Shown here piece after piece: positions 30,235-39,896 of a stretch of DNA of 64,000 nt; the stretch's first letter is position 1, and each line of letters opens with the position of its first letter. The DNA lies in the NCBI RefSeq assembly GCF_022809775.1, contig NZ_CP094380.1, positions 2,455,501 to 2,519,500 of the forward strand, read 5' to 3'. Position numbers and translations under genes: made by a program. Below the pieces are notes generated by a model. The model had not been told where the DNA came from. It ran no database searches and worked only from the letters and a program-made list of their open reading frames with translations. Source of the DNA: Pseudodesulfovibrio tunisiensis. Lineage in GTDB: Bacteria; Desulfobacterota; Desulfovibrionia; Desulfovibrionales; Desulfovibrionaceae.

Positions 30235-30852
30235 CTAGTGAATCACGTTGCCGATGCGGTCCCAGCGGATGTTGGTCAGGGATTCCCATGACCAGTAGAT
30301 GAACAGGGCCTTGCCCACGATCTTTTCGCGGGCCACCGGTCCCCACCAGCGGGAGTCGTAGGAGCCTTCGCGATTGTCGCCCATCATGAAATAGCGGCCC
30401 TCGGGAACGGTGTACGGCCCGAAGTTGTCGCGAATAGGCGCATTGGTGAACTTGGTGTGCAGCACGTAGGGCTCGTTCAGGGGCTGACCGTTGATGTACA
30501 CGACCTTGTCGCGCACCTCGATGGTCTCGCCGGGCAGGCCGATCACGCGCTTGATGAAATCCTTGGATTCGTCCTCGGGAAACTTGAACACGATGATGTC
30601 GCCGCGCTGCGGGTCTCCGGTCCTGACGATCACCTTGCCGCCCGTGGTGTCCAGCAGGATGTTGCTGGGCAGCCGGATGTCGTAGGAGAACTTGCTGACC
30701 AGCAGGTGGTCGCCGATCTGCAGGGTGTCGAGCATGGACCCGGACGGAATCTTGAAGGCCTGAACCACGAAGGCCCGGATGATCAGAGCCAGGACAAGCG
30801 CGATGGCAATGGCCTCGAACGTGTCGCGCAGGGAACTTTTTTCAGTAGTCAT
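30235..30852 (-). CDS. lepB: Signal peptidase I
   Basis: Membrane-bound protease that removes signal peptides from exported proteins. The 205-residue product has one N-terminal membrane helix (about residues 12-32). The catalytic Ser is in KIPSGSM (Ser39) and the general-base Lys is in FIKRVIGLPGE (Lys101), followed by MMGDNREGSYDSRWWGPV, the box E region. All catalytic residues are present. It lies 66 bp downstream of lepA, the classical lepA-lepB arrangement. Confidence 0.96.
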   Translation of the reverse strand: MTTEKSSLRDTFEAIAIALVLALIIRAFVVQAFKIPSGSMLDTLQIGDHLLVSKFSYDIRLPSNILLDTTGGKVIVRTGDPQRGDIIVFKFPEDESKDFIKRVIGLPGETIEVRDKVVYINGQPLNEPYVLHTKFTNAPIRDNFGPYTVPEGRYFMMGDNREGSYDSRWWGPVAREKIVGKALFIYWSWESLTNIRWDRIGNVIH

Positions 30853-30918
30853 GGGCAGTCTCGTTTTGGGTTGCGTCCCCGGCCCGGCAAGGCGTGGGGG
30901 GCGGGGAATGCAAGGGGG

Positions 30919-32724
30919 CTAGTCGTCCCCGGCCTTGAGCACGGACAGGAAGGCTTCCTGCGGAATCTCCACGTTGCCCATGCGGCGCATGCGCCTCTTG
31001 CCTTCCTTCTGCTTTTCCAGAAGCTTGCGTTTGCGCGAAATGTCGCCGCCGTAGCACTTGGCAGTCACGTCCTTGCGGAAGGGCGCGTTGCGCTCCTTGG
31101 CCACGATCTTGTTGCCGATGGCGGCCTGAATCACGACCTCGAAAAGCTGGCGCGGAATGGACCGCTTGAGCTTGAGGGCCAGACTGCGGCCGATGCGGGC
31201 CGCGTTTTCCCTGTGCACGATGCAGGAGAACGCATCCACGGGATCGCCGTTGATCAGGATGTCCAGCCGGACCATGTCCGCGGCGCGATAGTCGATGATC
31301 TCGTAATCAAGGGACGCGTAGCCCTTGGTGGACGACTTCAGCTTGTCGAAGAAATCGTACATGATCTCGGCAAAGGGAATCTCGTAGGTGATGACCACGC
31401 GATTTTCGGTCAGGTAGCCGATGTTCTTCTGGATGCCGCGCTTTTCCTCGCACAGGGCCAGGACCGCGCCCACGAATTCGTTGGGCACGTGCACTTCCAG
31501 CCGCACGAACGGCTCGAAAATCGTCTCGATACTGGTCGGGTCGGGCAGCTTGCTCGGGTTGTCGATCTCCAGCGACTCGCCCTTGACCGTGTCCACCTTG
31601 TAGACCACGGACGGGGCCGTGGTGATGAGCTTGGCCTGAAACTCGCGCTCCAGCCGCTCCTGAATGATCTCGATGTGCAACAGGCCCAGAAAGCCGCAAC
31701 GGAATCCGAAGCCCAGCGCCTGCGAGACTTCCGGCTCGTAGGTGAAGGCCGCGTCGTTGAGCTGGAGCTTTTCCAGCGCCGCCTTCAGGGTCTCGTATTC
31801 GGCGGGTTCCACGGGATAGATGCCCGCGAACACCATGGGCTTGACCGGCTTGAAGCCCGGATAGGGCTCGGCCACGGGGTTCTCCACCTTGGTGATGGTG
31901 TCGCCCACGGGTGCGTCGCCCAGTTCCTTCATGCTGGCGCACAGGAATCCGACCTCGCCCGGTCCCATGGTCTTGATGTCCACGGCCTCGGGCATGAATG
32001 CGCCGAGCCGGGTGACTTCGAAATCCTTGCCCGTGGAAAAGATGCGAATGCGTTCGCCCTTTCTGAGCTGGCCGTCCAAAATGCGGAACAGCACCACCAC
32101 GCCCTGATACGAATCGTACCACGAATCGAAGATCAGGGCCTTGAACGGCGCGTCCGGATCGCCCTTGGGCGCGGGCAGCTGATTGACCACCGCGTCCAGA
32201 ACCTTGTCCACGTTCATGCCGGTCTTGGCGGAAACCGAGATCGGGTCCGAACAGTCCAGCCCGATGACTTCCTCGATCTCGTGGGCAATGGCCTCGGGGT
32301 CCGCGCTGGGCAGATCGATCTTGTTCAGGACCGGAATGACCTCAAGGTCGTTGTCCAGAGCAAGGTACACGTTGGCCAGAGTCTGGGCCTCCACGCCCTG
32401 TGTCGCATCCACGACCAGAAGCGCGCCCTCGCACGCGGCAAGGGAACGGGAGACCTCGTAGCTGAAGTCCACGTGACCCGGGGTGTCGATCAGGTTCAGG
32501 ACGTACTTTTCCCCGGACGGAGCCGTGTACGGAATGCGCACGGTCTGGGCCTTGATAGTGATGCCCCGTTCGCGCTCCAGCTCCATCTTGTCCAGATACT
32601 GGTCCTTCTTCTCCCGATCCGACACCATGCCGGTGAGTTCGAGAATGCGGTCGGCCAGCGTGGACTTGCCATGGTCGATATGGGCAATAATGCTGAAATT
32701 TCTGATATTGTCCGTCTTGCTCAT
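30919..32724 (-). CDS. lepA: Ribosome back-translocase / elongation factor 4
   Basis: Translational GTPase that acts on stalled or mistranslocated ribosomes. The 601-residue product has normal length. The G motifs are [13 protein letters not shown] (P-loop), [12 protein letters not shown] (G3) and [12 protein letters not shown] (G4), then domains II, III and V, and the LepA-specific C-terminal domain with [26 protein letters not shown]. The ATG at 32724 ([10 protein letters not shown]) is the usual LepA start. Confidence 0.97.
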   Translation of the reverse strand: MSKTDNIRNFSIIAHIDHGKSTLADRILELTGMVSDREKKDQYLDKMELERERGITIKAQTVRIPYTAPSGEKYVLNLIDTPGHVDFSYEVSRSLAACEGALLVVDATQGVEAQTLANVYLALDNDLEVIPVLNKIDLPSADPEAIAHEIEEVIGLDCSDPISVSAKTGMNVDKVLDAVVNQLPAPKGDPDAPFKALIFDSWYDSYQGVVVLFRILDGQLRKGERIRIFSTGKDFEVTRLGAFMPEAVDIKTMGPGEVGFLCASMKELGDAPVGDTITKVENPVAEPYPGFKPVKPMVFAGIYPVEPAEYETLKAALEKLQLNDAAFTYEPEVSQALGFGFRCGFLGLLHIEIIQERLEREFQAKLITTAPSVVYKVDTVKGESLEIDNPSKLPDPTSIETIFEPFVRLEVHVPNEFVGAVLALCEEKRGIQKNIGYLTENRVVITYEIPFAEIMYDFFDKLKSSTKGYASLDYEIIDYRAADMVRLDILINGDPVDAFSCIVHRENAARIGRSLALKLKRSIPRQLFEVVIQAAIGNKIVAKERNAPFRKDVTAKCYGGDISRKRKLLEKQKEGKRRMRRMGNVEIPQEAFLSVLKAGDD

Positions 32725-32929
32725 AAGCTCTCTGACTTGAGGGCGAAATACACGTTGATCGCGCACGCACACTGCGTTTCACGCGCGCTTCGGTGGAGTC
32801 TTGTACGGAATTTGTCCGCGCCTGTCTAATATATACGGTGTTCGGCCCTGTGCAAGCCCCGGGTTCATGCCCGTCATCTGCCATGAAAAAGCCGTGCTAC
32901 GCAGTAGCGATTCCGGGCGGCCGGACAGG

Positions 32930-32961
32930 AAAACGCCGTCCCGAAGTTCCCGGGACGGCGC
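32930..32961 (-). terminator. Rho-independent terminator of fabD
   Basis: On the minus strand CGCCGTCCCG-ggaactt-CGGGACGGCG is followed by TTTTCC. It lies 26 bp past the fabD stop. About 200 bp of otherwise featureless sequence separates it from the lepA start. Confidence 0.75.
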
Positions 32962-32986
32962 TGCATTTTCGTGGCGACATGCCGGA

Positions 32987-33913
32987 TTACAGGGCGTCGA
33001 TCTGTTCCAGACTGGCCAGTGCGTTTGCCTCCCAGTCCTCTTCCCGGCCCTTGAGATTGGCTGCGAGCATCTTTCTCAGCACGCCCTTGGGACCGATCTC
33101 GACAAAGCCGCGCATGCCCTGATCGAACATGTTGCCCATGGTCTGAATCCAGAGCACCGAGGAAGTCATCTGCTTCTGCATGATGTCCCTGATCCGCTCG
33201 GGATCGCTCTCGGGCAGGGAGGTGGCGTTGTGAAAAACCGGAAACGCAGGGGCGTTCCATTCCAGCGTGTTCAGGAATGCGGCGAACTCGTCGGCCGCCT
33301 CCTGAATGAGCGGACTGTGGAACGCGCCGGAAACCGCCAGAGGAATGGCCCGGCCCTTCTGTTCCCTGACCAGGACCCCGGCGGCCAGAAGCGGTTCCTC
33401 CTCGCCGCTGATCACGAACTGGGCTGGCGTATTGTAGTTGGCGATGCGCAGTTCTCCGCCCGTGGCCTTGACCACGGTGGACACGATGTCCTCCACGGCT
33501 TCGCGGCCCAGCTTGACCACGGCGGTCATGCCCTGCCCTTCGCGTCCGGCCTCGGCCATGAGTCTGCCGCGCAGGGCCACGGCCCTGATCGTATCCTTCA
33601 CGGACAGCACGCCCGCAGCGGCCAGAGCCGCGAATTCCCCCAAACTGTGCCCGGCGGCCGCGGCCGGATTCAGCTTGCCTCTGGCACAGAGCCACAGGCT
33701 GGTATCGACCACGGTGAGCGCGGGCTGAAGCGCGCGGGTGTCGGCCATGTCCGCGGCCTCGCCGTCCCAGTAGATTTCCCGGAGCGGCAGCCCGGATTCC
33801 TGTTCGGCGAGCTTCCAGAGGTCCATGGCCTCGTCGAGCTTTTCAGCCACGTCGCGGCCCATGCCTTTTTCCTGAGACCCCTGTCCCGGAAAAAGAATGG
33901 CGAGTTTCGTCAT
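32987..33913 (-). CDS. fabD: Malonyl-CoA:ACP transacylase
   Basis: Loads malonyl groups onto acyl carrier protein for fatty acid synthesis. The 308-residue product begins with LAILFPGQGSQEKGMG, has the nucleophile motif GHSLGEFAAL (Ser near residue 92), the substrate-binding Arg in LRGRLM, and the catalytic His in VSGAFHSPLI (about 200). The ATG at 33913 has AAGGAG at good distance. It stands apart from other fab genes and is followed by its own terminator. Confidence 0.96.
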   Translation of the reverse strand: MTKLAILFPGQGSQEKGMGRDVAEKLDEAMDLWKLAEQESGLPLREIYWDGEAADMADTRALQPALTVVDTSLWLCARGKLNPAAAAGHSLGEFAALAAAGVLSVKDTIRAVALRGRLMAEAGREGQGMTAVVKLGREAVEDIVSTVVKATGGELRIANYNTPAQFVISGEEEPLLAAGVLVREQKGRAIPLAVSGAFHSPLIQEAADEFAAFLNTLEWNAPAFPVFHNATSLPESDPERIRDIMQKQMTSSVLWIQTMGNMFDQGMRGFVEIGPKGVLRKMLAANLKGREEDWEANALASLEQIDAL

Positions 33914-34161
33914 GGTAAATCTCCTTGATTTCAGGGCAACTCCCATTGCCCGGCTGCTCCGCGCTCCCGATTTCCCCAGAGGGTGCGCGGGCATTGCCTT
34001 CCTACGAAAATACCCTTCGCCTGTAAAGGCAGAGCAGGAAGGCGGCGCGGGTTCGACAATGCGATTTCATCCGGCCCATTATGAAAAACATGCGCCAAAG
34101 CGTGTCATGATGCGGATTTCGCCCGAAGTCGACGCCGGAACAATCCATGCCCTGACAACCC

Positions 34162-34190
34162 TTTACATATAAAAGGGATATCTCTACCAT
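34162..34190 (+). promoter_or_regulatory. Possible promoter of the autotransporter gene
   Basis: TTTACA (34162-34167) and TACCAT (34185-34190) with a 17-bp spacer, 43 bp ahead of the ATG. The rest of the 319-bp gap (33914-34232) shows nothing I can name. Confidence 0.35.
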
Positions 34191-34232
34191 GTAGAATTCA
34201 TCCGGATTTCAAAAACATTTTCAGGAGCAATA

Positions 34233-37019
34233 ATGTTGAAACGCAAACTCGATACCATGCGAACGTTCGTAGGAACTCTGTCCCTGTGCGGCCTGCTGGC
34301 CCTTCCGGGAATCGCGCTTGCCGAATCGGCATACGTGCTTGGCGAAGGCACCCCCCAGACCATAGGCGGGGAGAGCACCAAAACCGATTTTACAAAAGAC
34401 GATTTTGCAACGCCTGATGGGGCCACCGACTCCTTCAGCATCGTCTCCGGTAGCGTGAATAACGGTTCCGTGAACTTTGATGGAGAGGTTACGGGAACGG
34501 TCGACCCGTCGGAAACCAAGAAAAATCTTTACGGGGTCCGCCTTACCGGAACCGACAAGGCCGGTTCCAAGGTCACCATCGTCAACGGTAGCCTTAAACT
34601 AACCAACGGCAGTGGAAGCACCTGCGGCGTTGTTTCCGAACAGGCTGACACCACGGTGAAGCTCAGCAAGAATACAGCTATTACGGCAGACACCGGAGCC
34701 GAACTTTCCGGTGACAACGCCAAGGTTGATAACAACGGCACAATCACTGCCACAACCGGAGCCGAACTTTCCGGTGACAACAGCGAATTCAATAATTACG
34801 GCACGGTGACGGCCTCGGATGTGGGCGTTCGCATGACCGGCGACGATGCCTATTTCTACAATGGCGAAAACTGCAACATCACAGCTGACGGATCAGCCGA
34901 GACAAGCGTTGGCGTTGTGATCCAAAAGGGTGACGAGAACCAAACGAGTACCAACAACGGTACGATTTCGGGATTCGCGACCGGCATCGAGATGGGAGAC
35001 GGCAAGGTCGAGAATTTGGGTCAGATAACTGACGCCAAGATCGGCATCAAGGCCGATTCCGGTACTGTCTCGAACATAAAAAACAGTGGGTCTTGTGGCA
35101 CCATCAAGGCCGAAACCGGCATCGAGATGGGTAGCGGTACGGTCGAGAATTCCGGTCAGATAACTGCCACCGATGTCGGAATCAAGGTGGCTTCCCAAGG
35201 CTACATCACTAATGAAGGTTCCATTTCGGCTTCTCAGACCGGAATCGAGATGGTGAAAGGCGAAGCCATCAACTCCGGCGCGATAACCGATGCCAAGGTC
35301 GGAATCAAGGTCAACGCCACAACTGGCAGCAACTCTGTCACCAACAAAAGCGCCGGCACCATCTCGGCTTCCGAAACAGGCATCGATGTGGGATCTGGCA
35401 ATGTCATCAACGACGGAACGATCAGCAATGCCAAAACCGGAATCAAGGTTGCCTCTGGCACTGCCCGCAACTACAGCTCGATCTCAGCGGACACCGGAAT
35501 CGAAATAGAAAGCGGCCAAGCTTCCAACTCCGGTGAAATCGCCGCCAAAATCGGAATACTGGCAACGGGCAATGTGGATGTGAAAAACACCGGAACAATC
35601 ACCAGTTCCGAAGCCTGCATCAGGGTTGATGCTGGCAACAAGTCCGTGACAATCACCAACACCGGCCAGCTGCTGACCACGGGCAATGGCTATGAAATGC
35701 GTATTGCCAGCGGCACGGCCACTCTGGCTGAGGGATACACCCTCACCCTTGACGGCACGCCGACCACCCCATCCATTCTTGTTGACAATGGCGCGACCCT
35801 GGATTTGGCAAATACGCCGCTGAAGGTTGAAGGAACGAAATACGAAACCGATTACACAGTGTTCGGGATGGACGGTACCGCAGCCATCAACGGCAAATGG
35901 GGGACAATGTCCACCCCGAATCCGAACTACGTGGTCACCTACACCAAGGGCGACAGCCGCGCCGACGACACGGTGCGTCTCGACTACAAGCCTGAGCAGT
36001 CCTCCTCCAACGTGTCCGCGGAAGTGGCCGAACTGTCGGTCATGAATGCGGTGAACGTGGTGCAGAACCGCATGGCCACGAACGCCATGATGCAGTCGCT
36101 GGCCCAGACCATGCTCGCGGAGAACGAATCCCCGGTCATGGTTGCGGATGCGCGCACCACGGCCACGGACATCGGCGGGGGCGTGCTGCCCGAGGACAAG
36201 GGCAACCATGACGTGTTCGCCATGCCCTACGGCTCCTGGTCCAAGTCCACACGTTCGCCCATGGGCTATGAAGCCACGGTCGGCGGCCTGACCCTTGGCT
36301 GGGAATACCAGAACGACAACACCGTACTCGGCATCCACGGCGGCTACGGCCGCGCAGGCATCGACTTCAACGGCAGCGGCTACACCCGGAACAGCGAGGA
36401 TCAGGACCTGTTCACCCTCGGCGTGCATGCAGGCAAGCTGTGGGGCAAGTGGCTGCTTAGCGGTTCCATCACCCCGTATCTGACCCTGCACGACTACAAG
36501 GGCATGACCGGCGTGAACCTGACCGACCGCGAAAAGGCCGACTACGAGAGCTTCGGCTCGGTCAATCGCATCCTCGGCGGTTACCAGTTCGTATACGACG
36601 ACAACATCTTCATGCCGACCCTCGGCCTGACGCACATCTGGATTCATCGCGATCGCTACACCACCAAGGTCACGGGCGGAACCGGAACCACCTACAATAC
36701 GCTCGACGATCACGAGTTGCAGGCCAACGCGGGTCTGCGCTGGATGCGCAACATCGAATGCGACGGCTTCACGCTCGTCCCGTCCGTGTACGCAGGACTG
36801 CGTCAGACCCTGACCGATGGTTCGACCTCGACCACCCAGTCCGTGCCCGGAGCCACTCCTGTCACGGTCAACTCCAAGAGCGACCTGACCGCCGCCAACC
36901 TCGAAGCGTTCGTCTCCATGATCAAGGGCGACTGGACCTTCCAGCTTGGCTATGCCGGCGAAATGTCCGACCAGAATCAGGATCACGGCGCATGGCTCCG
37001 CGCCAAGTGGGCCTTTTAA
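34233..37019 (+). CDS. Autotransporter (type Va) with repetitive passenger
   Basis: Self-secreting outer-membrane protein of 928 residues. A signal peptide (about residues 8-30, cleaved after ALA) is followed by a Gly/Thr/Asn/Ser-rich passenger (about 35-590) made of degenerate repeats of roughly 20 residues of the type GTIS.A.TGI.V.SG.V.N.G, which should fold as a beta-helix. The C-terminal ~280 residues form the autotransporter barrel, with MPYGSWSKSTRSPMGYEATVGGLTLGWEY, an internal GIHGGYGRAGIDF strand and a terminal aromatic residue (AKWAF). The passenger probably acts as an adhesin or surface layer; its target is unknown. The ATG has AGGAGC upstream. Confidence 0.92.
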   Translation: MLKRKLDTMRTFVGTLSLCGLLALPGIALAESAYVLGEGTPQTIGGESTKTDFTKDDFATPDGATDSFSIVSGSVNNGSVNFDGEVTGTVDPSETKKNLYGVRLTGTDKAGSKVTIVNGSLKLTNGSGSTCGVVSEQADTTVKLSKNTAITADTGAELSGDNAKVDNNGTITATTGAELSGDNSEFNNYGTVTASDVGVRMTGDDAYFYNGENCNITADGSAETSVGVVIQKGDENQTSTNNGTISGFATGIEMGDGKVENLGQITDAKIGIKADSGTVSNIKNSGSCGTIKAETGIEMGSGTVENSGQITATDVGIKVASQGYITNEGSISASQTGIEMVKGEAINSGAITDAKVGIKVNATTGSNSVTNKSAGTISASETGIDVGSGNVINDGTISNAKTGIKVASGTARNYSSISADTGIEIESGQASNSGEIAAKIGILATGNVDVKNTGTITSSEACIRVDAGNKSVTITNTGQLLTTGNGYEMRIASGTATLAEGYTLTLDGTPTTPSILVDNGATLDLANTPLKVEGTKYETDYTVFGMDGTAAINGKWGTMSTPNPNYVVTYTKGDSRADDTVRLDYKPEQSSSNVSAEVAELSVMNAVNVVQNRMATNAMMQSLAQTMLAENESPVMVADARTTATDIGGGVLPEDKGNHDVFAMPYGSWSKSTRSPMGYEATVGGLTLGWEYQNDNTVLGIHGGYGRAGIDFNGSGYTRNSEDQDLFTLGVHAGKLWGKWLLSGSITPYLTLHDYKGMTGVNLTDREKADYESFGSVNRILGGYQFVYDDNIFMPTLGLTHIWIHRDRYTTKVTGGTGTTYNTLDDHELQANAGLRWMRNIECDGFTLVPSVYAGLRQTLTDGSTSTTQSVPGATPVTVNSKSDLTAANLEAFVSMIKGDWTFQLGYAGEMSDQNQDHGAWLRAKWAF

Positions 37020-37028
37020 GAAAAGAAA

Positions 37029-37396
37029 TGCCTTCGGCGACCAGAGAACCCTTTGAAAAGGGGTTCTCTGGACTCTCCGAAACTTTTTGGTTCTACGCCG
37101 CCTGTGAGGGATGAGGGAACTTGTCCGGCTTGTCTGGCGGCGTAGGGAGCTGCGGAAAAGCGAAAGTTTTCGATATCGAAGAAAGAAACTCGGGGGAAAC
37201 AGGCAAAGGAAAAGAAGCAAGTTTCTCTTTTGAAGCCAGCTACCCCGTCTTGAGAATTGGGAAAGGCCCGGTGAATGTCTCGACAGAGCATTCATCGGGC
37301 CTTTTTCAATTCTCAAGACAGAATGGGGATCCAAGGGGCCTTGCTCCTTGGCGGGTCCGGGCAGAGCCCGGCCCCCCGGGAGGGTCGCCGAAGGCA
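37029..37396 (+). repeat. Multi-hairpin intergenic element, copy 3
   Basis: Third copy, starting 9 bp after the autotransporter stop. Both 14-bp terminal repeats are perfect. The central palindrome is 37247-37319, where the left arm has GGGAAAGG opposite CCTTTTTC, pairs that survive only as G-U in RNA. Between its right end and the next gene (37397-37598) I see no further feature. Confidence 0.9.
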
Positions 37397-37598
37397 TTTT
37401 CTCCCTTTCCGGTTCCGAAGCTGGCCCGGGAGGGTCTTGATCGACTGACGACTTGCGGATCATGTTTTTGCATGGAATAAGAGGATGGCAGAACGTCATC
37501 TTCGCACGCCGCATGCGTTCCCTTTGGTCTTTTCCTCCTTTTCCGCGGTGTGCAGCCAAAAAGTTTTGGGGGAATTCCCACCCCGGCAAGGAGTCGTG

Positions 37599-39515
37599 AT
37601 GAAAACCATATCCGCATGCACGCTGGACTGCCCGGACTGCTGTTCGCTGATCATTGATTCGAAAAAGCGTGCGGTTCGCGGCAACCCGGACCATCCGTTC
37701 ACCCGGGGATTCTGTTGTGCCAAGGGGAAACGCACCCTTGAAAGACTGGACTCCGACGAGCGTATTGTTGAACCGTTAATCAAGGAAAACGGCAGGTTAC
37801 GAAGCGCTGATTGGAATGAGGCCCTGAATCTGGTCGCCGGGAGGATTCAGGCTTTGCAGGCAACGCCCGAGGCCATGCTGCATATTCACGGATATGGCTC
37901 CCGGGGTGTTCTGGCAAAGGCGTCCACCCGTTTTTTCGAGGCGCTGGGGGCGTCCACGCATCACGGAGCCCTGTGCGACGACACCGGAATCGAGGCGTGC
38001 CTGCGCGATTTCGGCGCGCTGGACATGAACGACCCGAACCAGATTCTCGAAGCTGGACGCATCGTGAATTGGGGCAGGGACCTGAGCCGAAGCTCCGTGC
38101 ATATGCAGGAACTGGTGGGCAGGGCGCGCAAGGCCGGGACACCTGTGCTTTCCATTTCCCCGGGCGGAGACGGCAACCGCGACCTGTCCGACGAGATCGT
38201 CATGATCCGTCCGGGCACGGACCGTTTTCTGGCTGCGGCCGTGATTCGCAGGCTGCTGGAAATGGGTCGCATCCGCAAGAGCGTGCTGCGCCGCACATAT
38301 GCGCCGGATGCATTTCTGGACCTGATCCGTTCCTGCGATGAAAACGCACTGCTCTCGGCCTGCGAGGTGCGGCATGCTGATCTGGACATGCTGTGCGAAT
38401 GGTATGCGGACGAGACTCCGGTCGCCACGCTCCTTGGCTGGGGAACCCAGCGGCACGTGTTCGGCGGGGAGAACTTCCGGTTCATCAACGCGTTGATCAT
38501 GCTGTCCGGCAACGTGGGCAGGCCGGGCGCAGGCGGGTATTTCAACATTTCCTCCACGCGCAATTTCGGACGCTGGAACGCTCTGCGCGATGGCCGGGAG
38601 GTACGGCCCGAGGATGTACCGGAGCGTCGAAGTTTTCTGCTGCCTGATCTGGTTCGGGAATTGAACCGGGCCGATCCGCCCGTATCCTTCATCTGGGTGG
38701 ATGCCCACAACGTGGTCAACCAGATTCCGGACGCGGTCGGCGCGGCCATGGCCTTTGCCGATCCGTTCGTGGTGGTCGTGGATGGCTTCATGACCGACAC
38801 GGCCCTGTGTGCGGACGTGATTCTGCCCCCGGCTTTTGCCCCGGAGCGGGAGGACGTGCTCGGCTCGTGCCTGCACGACTTCGTGAATCTGTCGGCCAAG
38901 GCAGTGGAACCTCGCGGAGCATGCCGCACGGATTTCGACATGCTGACCGATCTGGGGGCGCGACTGTCTCCGGCCATATCCTTTCCCGCACCGGACGATT
39001 GCCTGCGCACGGCGCTGGCCGATTCCGGGCTTTCACTGGATGAACTGAGGCGGAACGGATTTGTCCGGGGACCGCATGGAGAAATCGCGTTTCCGGATCT
39101 GCAATTCGGTCATGCGGACGGATTGTACCGTTTTCCCGAAAAACTCGATCCGGAACCGGAGCGCGATCCGGAATATCCTCTGCAACTGCTTTCGCTGGTA
39201 CGCGGTTCGGCCCAGCATTCCCAGATGGCGGAGAAGGACCAGCGCGGCATTCCCAAGGTGTGGGTTGCCAGAAGCAATCCGGCGTGGGCCGCCATGGACC
39301 CGGCGCGGGATACGTATCTGGTCACGCCCATGGGATCGATGCAGGTGGCGCTGGAAACCGTGGAAGGGCTGCATCCCCGCGTCGTGATCATGCGCCGGGG
39401 CGGCTGGTTGATGTTCGGCCACAACCCCAATGCCGTGATCGAGCCGCGTCTTACGGACATGGGCGACGGCGCGGCCTATTACAGCCAGTGCTGCCGTCTT
39501 GAAAATCCCGAGTGA
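37599..39515 (+). CDS. Molybdopterin-dependent oxidoreductase (DMSO reductase superfamily)
   Basis: Single-subunit molybdopterin enzyme of 638 residues. The N-terminal [4Fe-4S] motif is CTLDCPDC (C7, C11, C14) with a fourth ligand at about C39/C40. It is followed by the cofactor-binding GYGSRGVLAKASTRF region, GGENFRFINALIMLSGNVGRPGAGGYF (about residues 290-316) and a C-terminal dinucleotide-binding domain with SQMAEKDQRG. There is no Tat signal, so it is probably cytoplasmic. No electron-transfer subunits are adjacent, and the substrate is unknown. The ATG at 37599 has AAGGAG five bases upstream. Confidence 0.85.
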   Translation: MKTISACTLDCPDCCSLIIDSKKRAVRGNPDHPFTRGFCCAKGKRTLERLDSDERIVEPLIKENGRLRSADWNEALNLVAGRIQALQATPEAMLHIHGYGSRGVLAKASTRFFEALGASTHHGALCDDTGIEACLRDFGALDMNDPNQILEAGRIVNWGRDLSRSSVHMQELVGRARKAGTPVLSISPGGDGNRDLSDEIVMIRPGTDRFLAAAVIRRLLEMGRIRKSVLRRTYAPDAFLDLIRSCDENALLSACEVRHADLDMLCEWYADETPVATLLGWGTQRHVFGGENFRFINALIMLSGNVGRPGAGGYFNISSTRNFGRWNALRDGREVRPEDVPERRSFLLPDLVRELNRADPPVSFIWVDAHNVVNQIPDAVGAAMAFADPFVVVVDGFMTDTALCADVILPPAFAPEREDVLGSCLHDFVNLSAKAVEPRGACRTDFDMLTDLGARLSPAISFPAPDDCLRTALADSGLSLDELRRNGFVRGPHGEIAFPDLQFGHADGLYRFPEKLDPEPERDPEYPLQLLSLVRGSAQHSQMAEKDQRGIPKVWVARSNPAWAAMDPARDTYLVTPMGSMQVALETVEGLHPRVVIMRRGGWLMFGHNPNAVIEPRLTDMGDGAAYYSQCCRLENPE

Positions 39516-39579
39516 CCGATCTGCGGTTTCGGGCGTATACAAAACTGGCAAGAACCTATCAAAGGGAAGGAGTGACCCT

Positions 39580-39738
39580 ATGAAGCTGTGGAAGAAAATC
39601 GTTGTCGTGGCCTGCATTCTCGCATTCATGCTGCCTGCGTTCGGGTGCAGCGAGGAAGGCCCTGCCGAAAAGGCGGGCAAGAAGATCGATCAGACCGTGG
39701 ACGATGCCAAGGACGCTGCCAGGAAGGCGTTCGAATAG
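39580..39738 (+). CDS. Small predicted lipoprotein
   Basis: A 52-residue protein with a basic start, a hydrophobic stretch (about residues 6-20) and a lipobox-like LPAFGC, so Cys22 would be the lipidated first residue. The mature part is only 31 residues, charged and helical (AEKAGKKIDQTVDDAKDAARKAF). In size and composition it resembles entericidin-like or other tiny envelope lipoproteins, but I do not claim a family. AAGGAG lies seven bases before the ATG and a strong hairpin follows. Confidence 0.75.
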   Translation: MKLWKKIVVVACILAFMLPAFGCSEEGPAEKAGKKIDQTVDDAKDAARKAFE

Positions 39739-39753
39739 CCGATTGTCCCGAAT

Positions 39754-39800
39754 GTGCGCCGATGCCCGGCAGGACGGGATCGGGCATCGGCGCACCTGTT
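39754..39800 (+). terminator. Hairpin after the lipoprotein gene
   Basis: Perfect 15-bp arms GTGCGCCGATGCCCG (39754-39768) and its complement (39781-39795), followed by a short pyrimidine run. Probably a terminator. Confidence 0.65.
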
Positions 39801-39896
39801 TCCCCTCCCTTTCTCAAGGGCGATTCCGCATTTTTCCCGGTGCTTGCATCGTGACATTCTTGCCTGTGCCGCGTCGGCAGTGTACAGGAAATGCCC

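Noticed and set aside
35484..37694. 736-codon minus-strand frame across the autotransporter and the adjacent repeat
   Set aside because: No domain, and it crosses a non-coding repeat without change in character. The sense strand has a signal peptide and beta-barrel.
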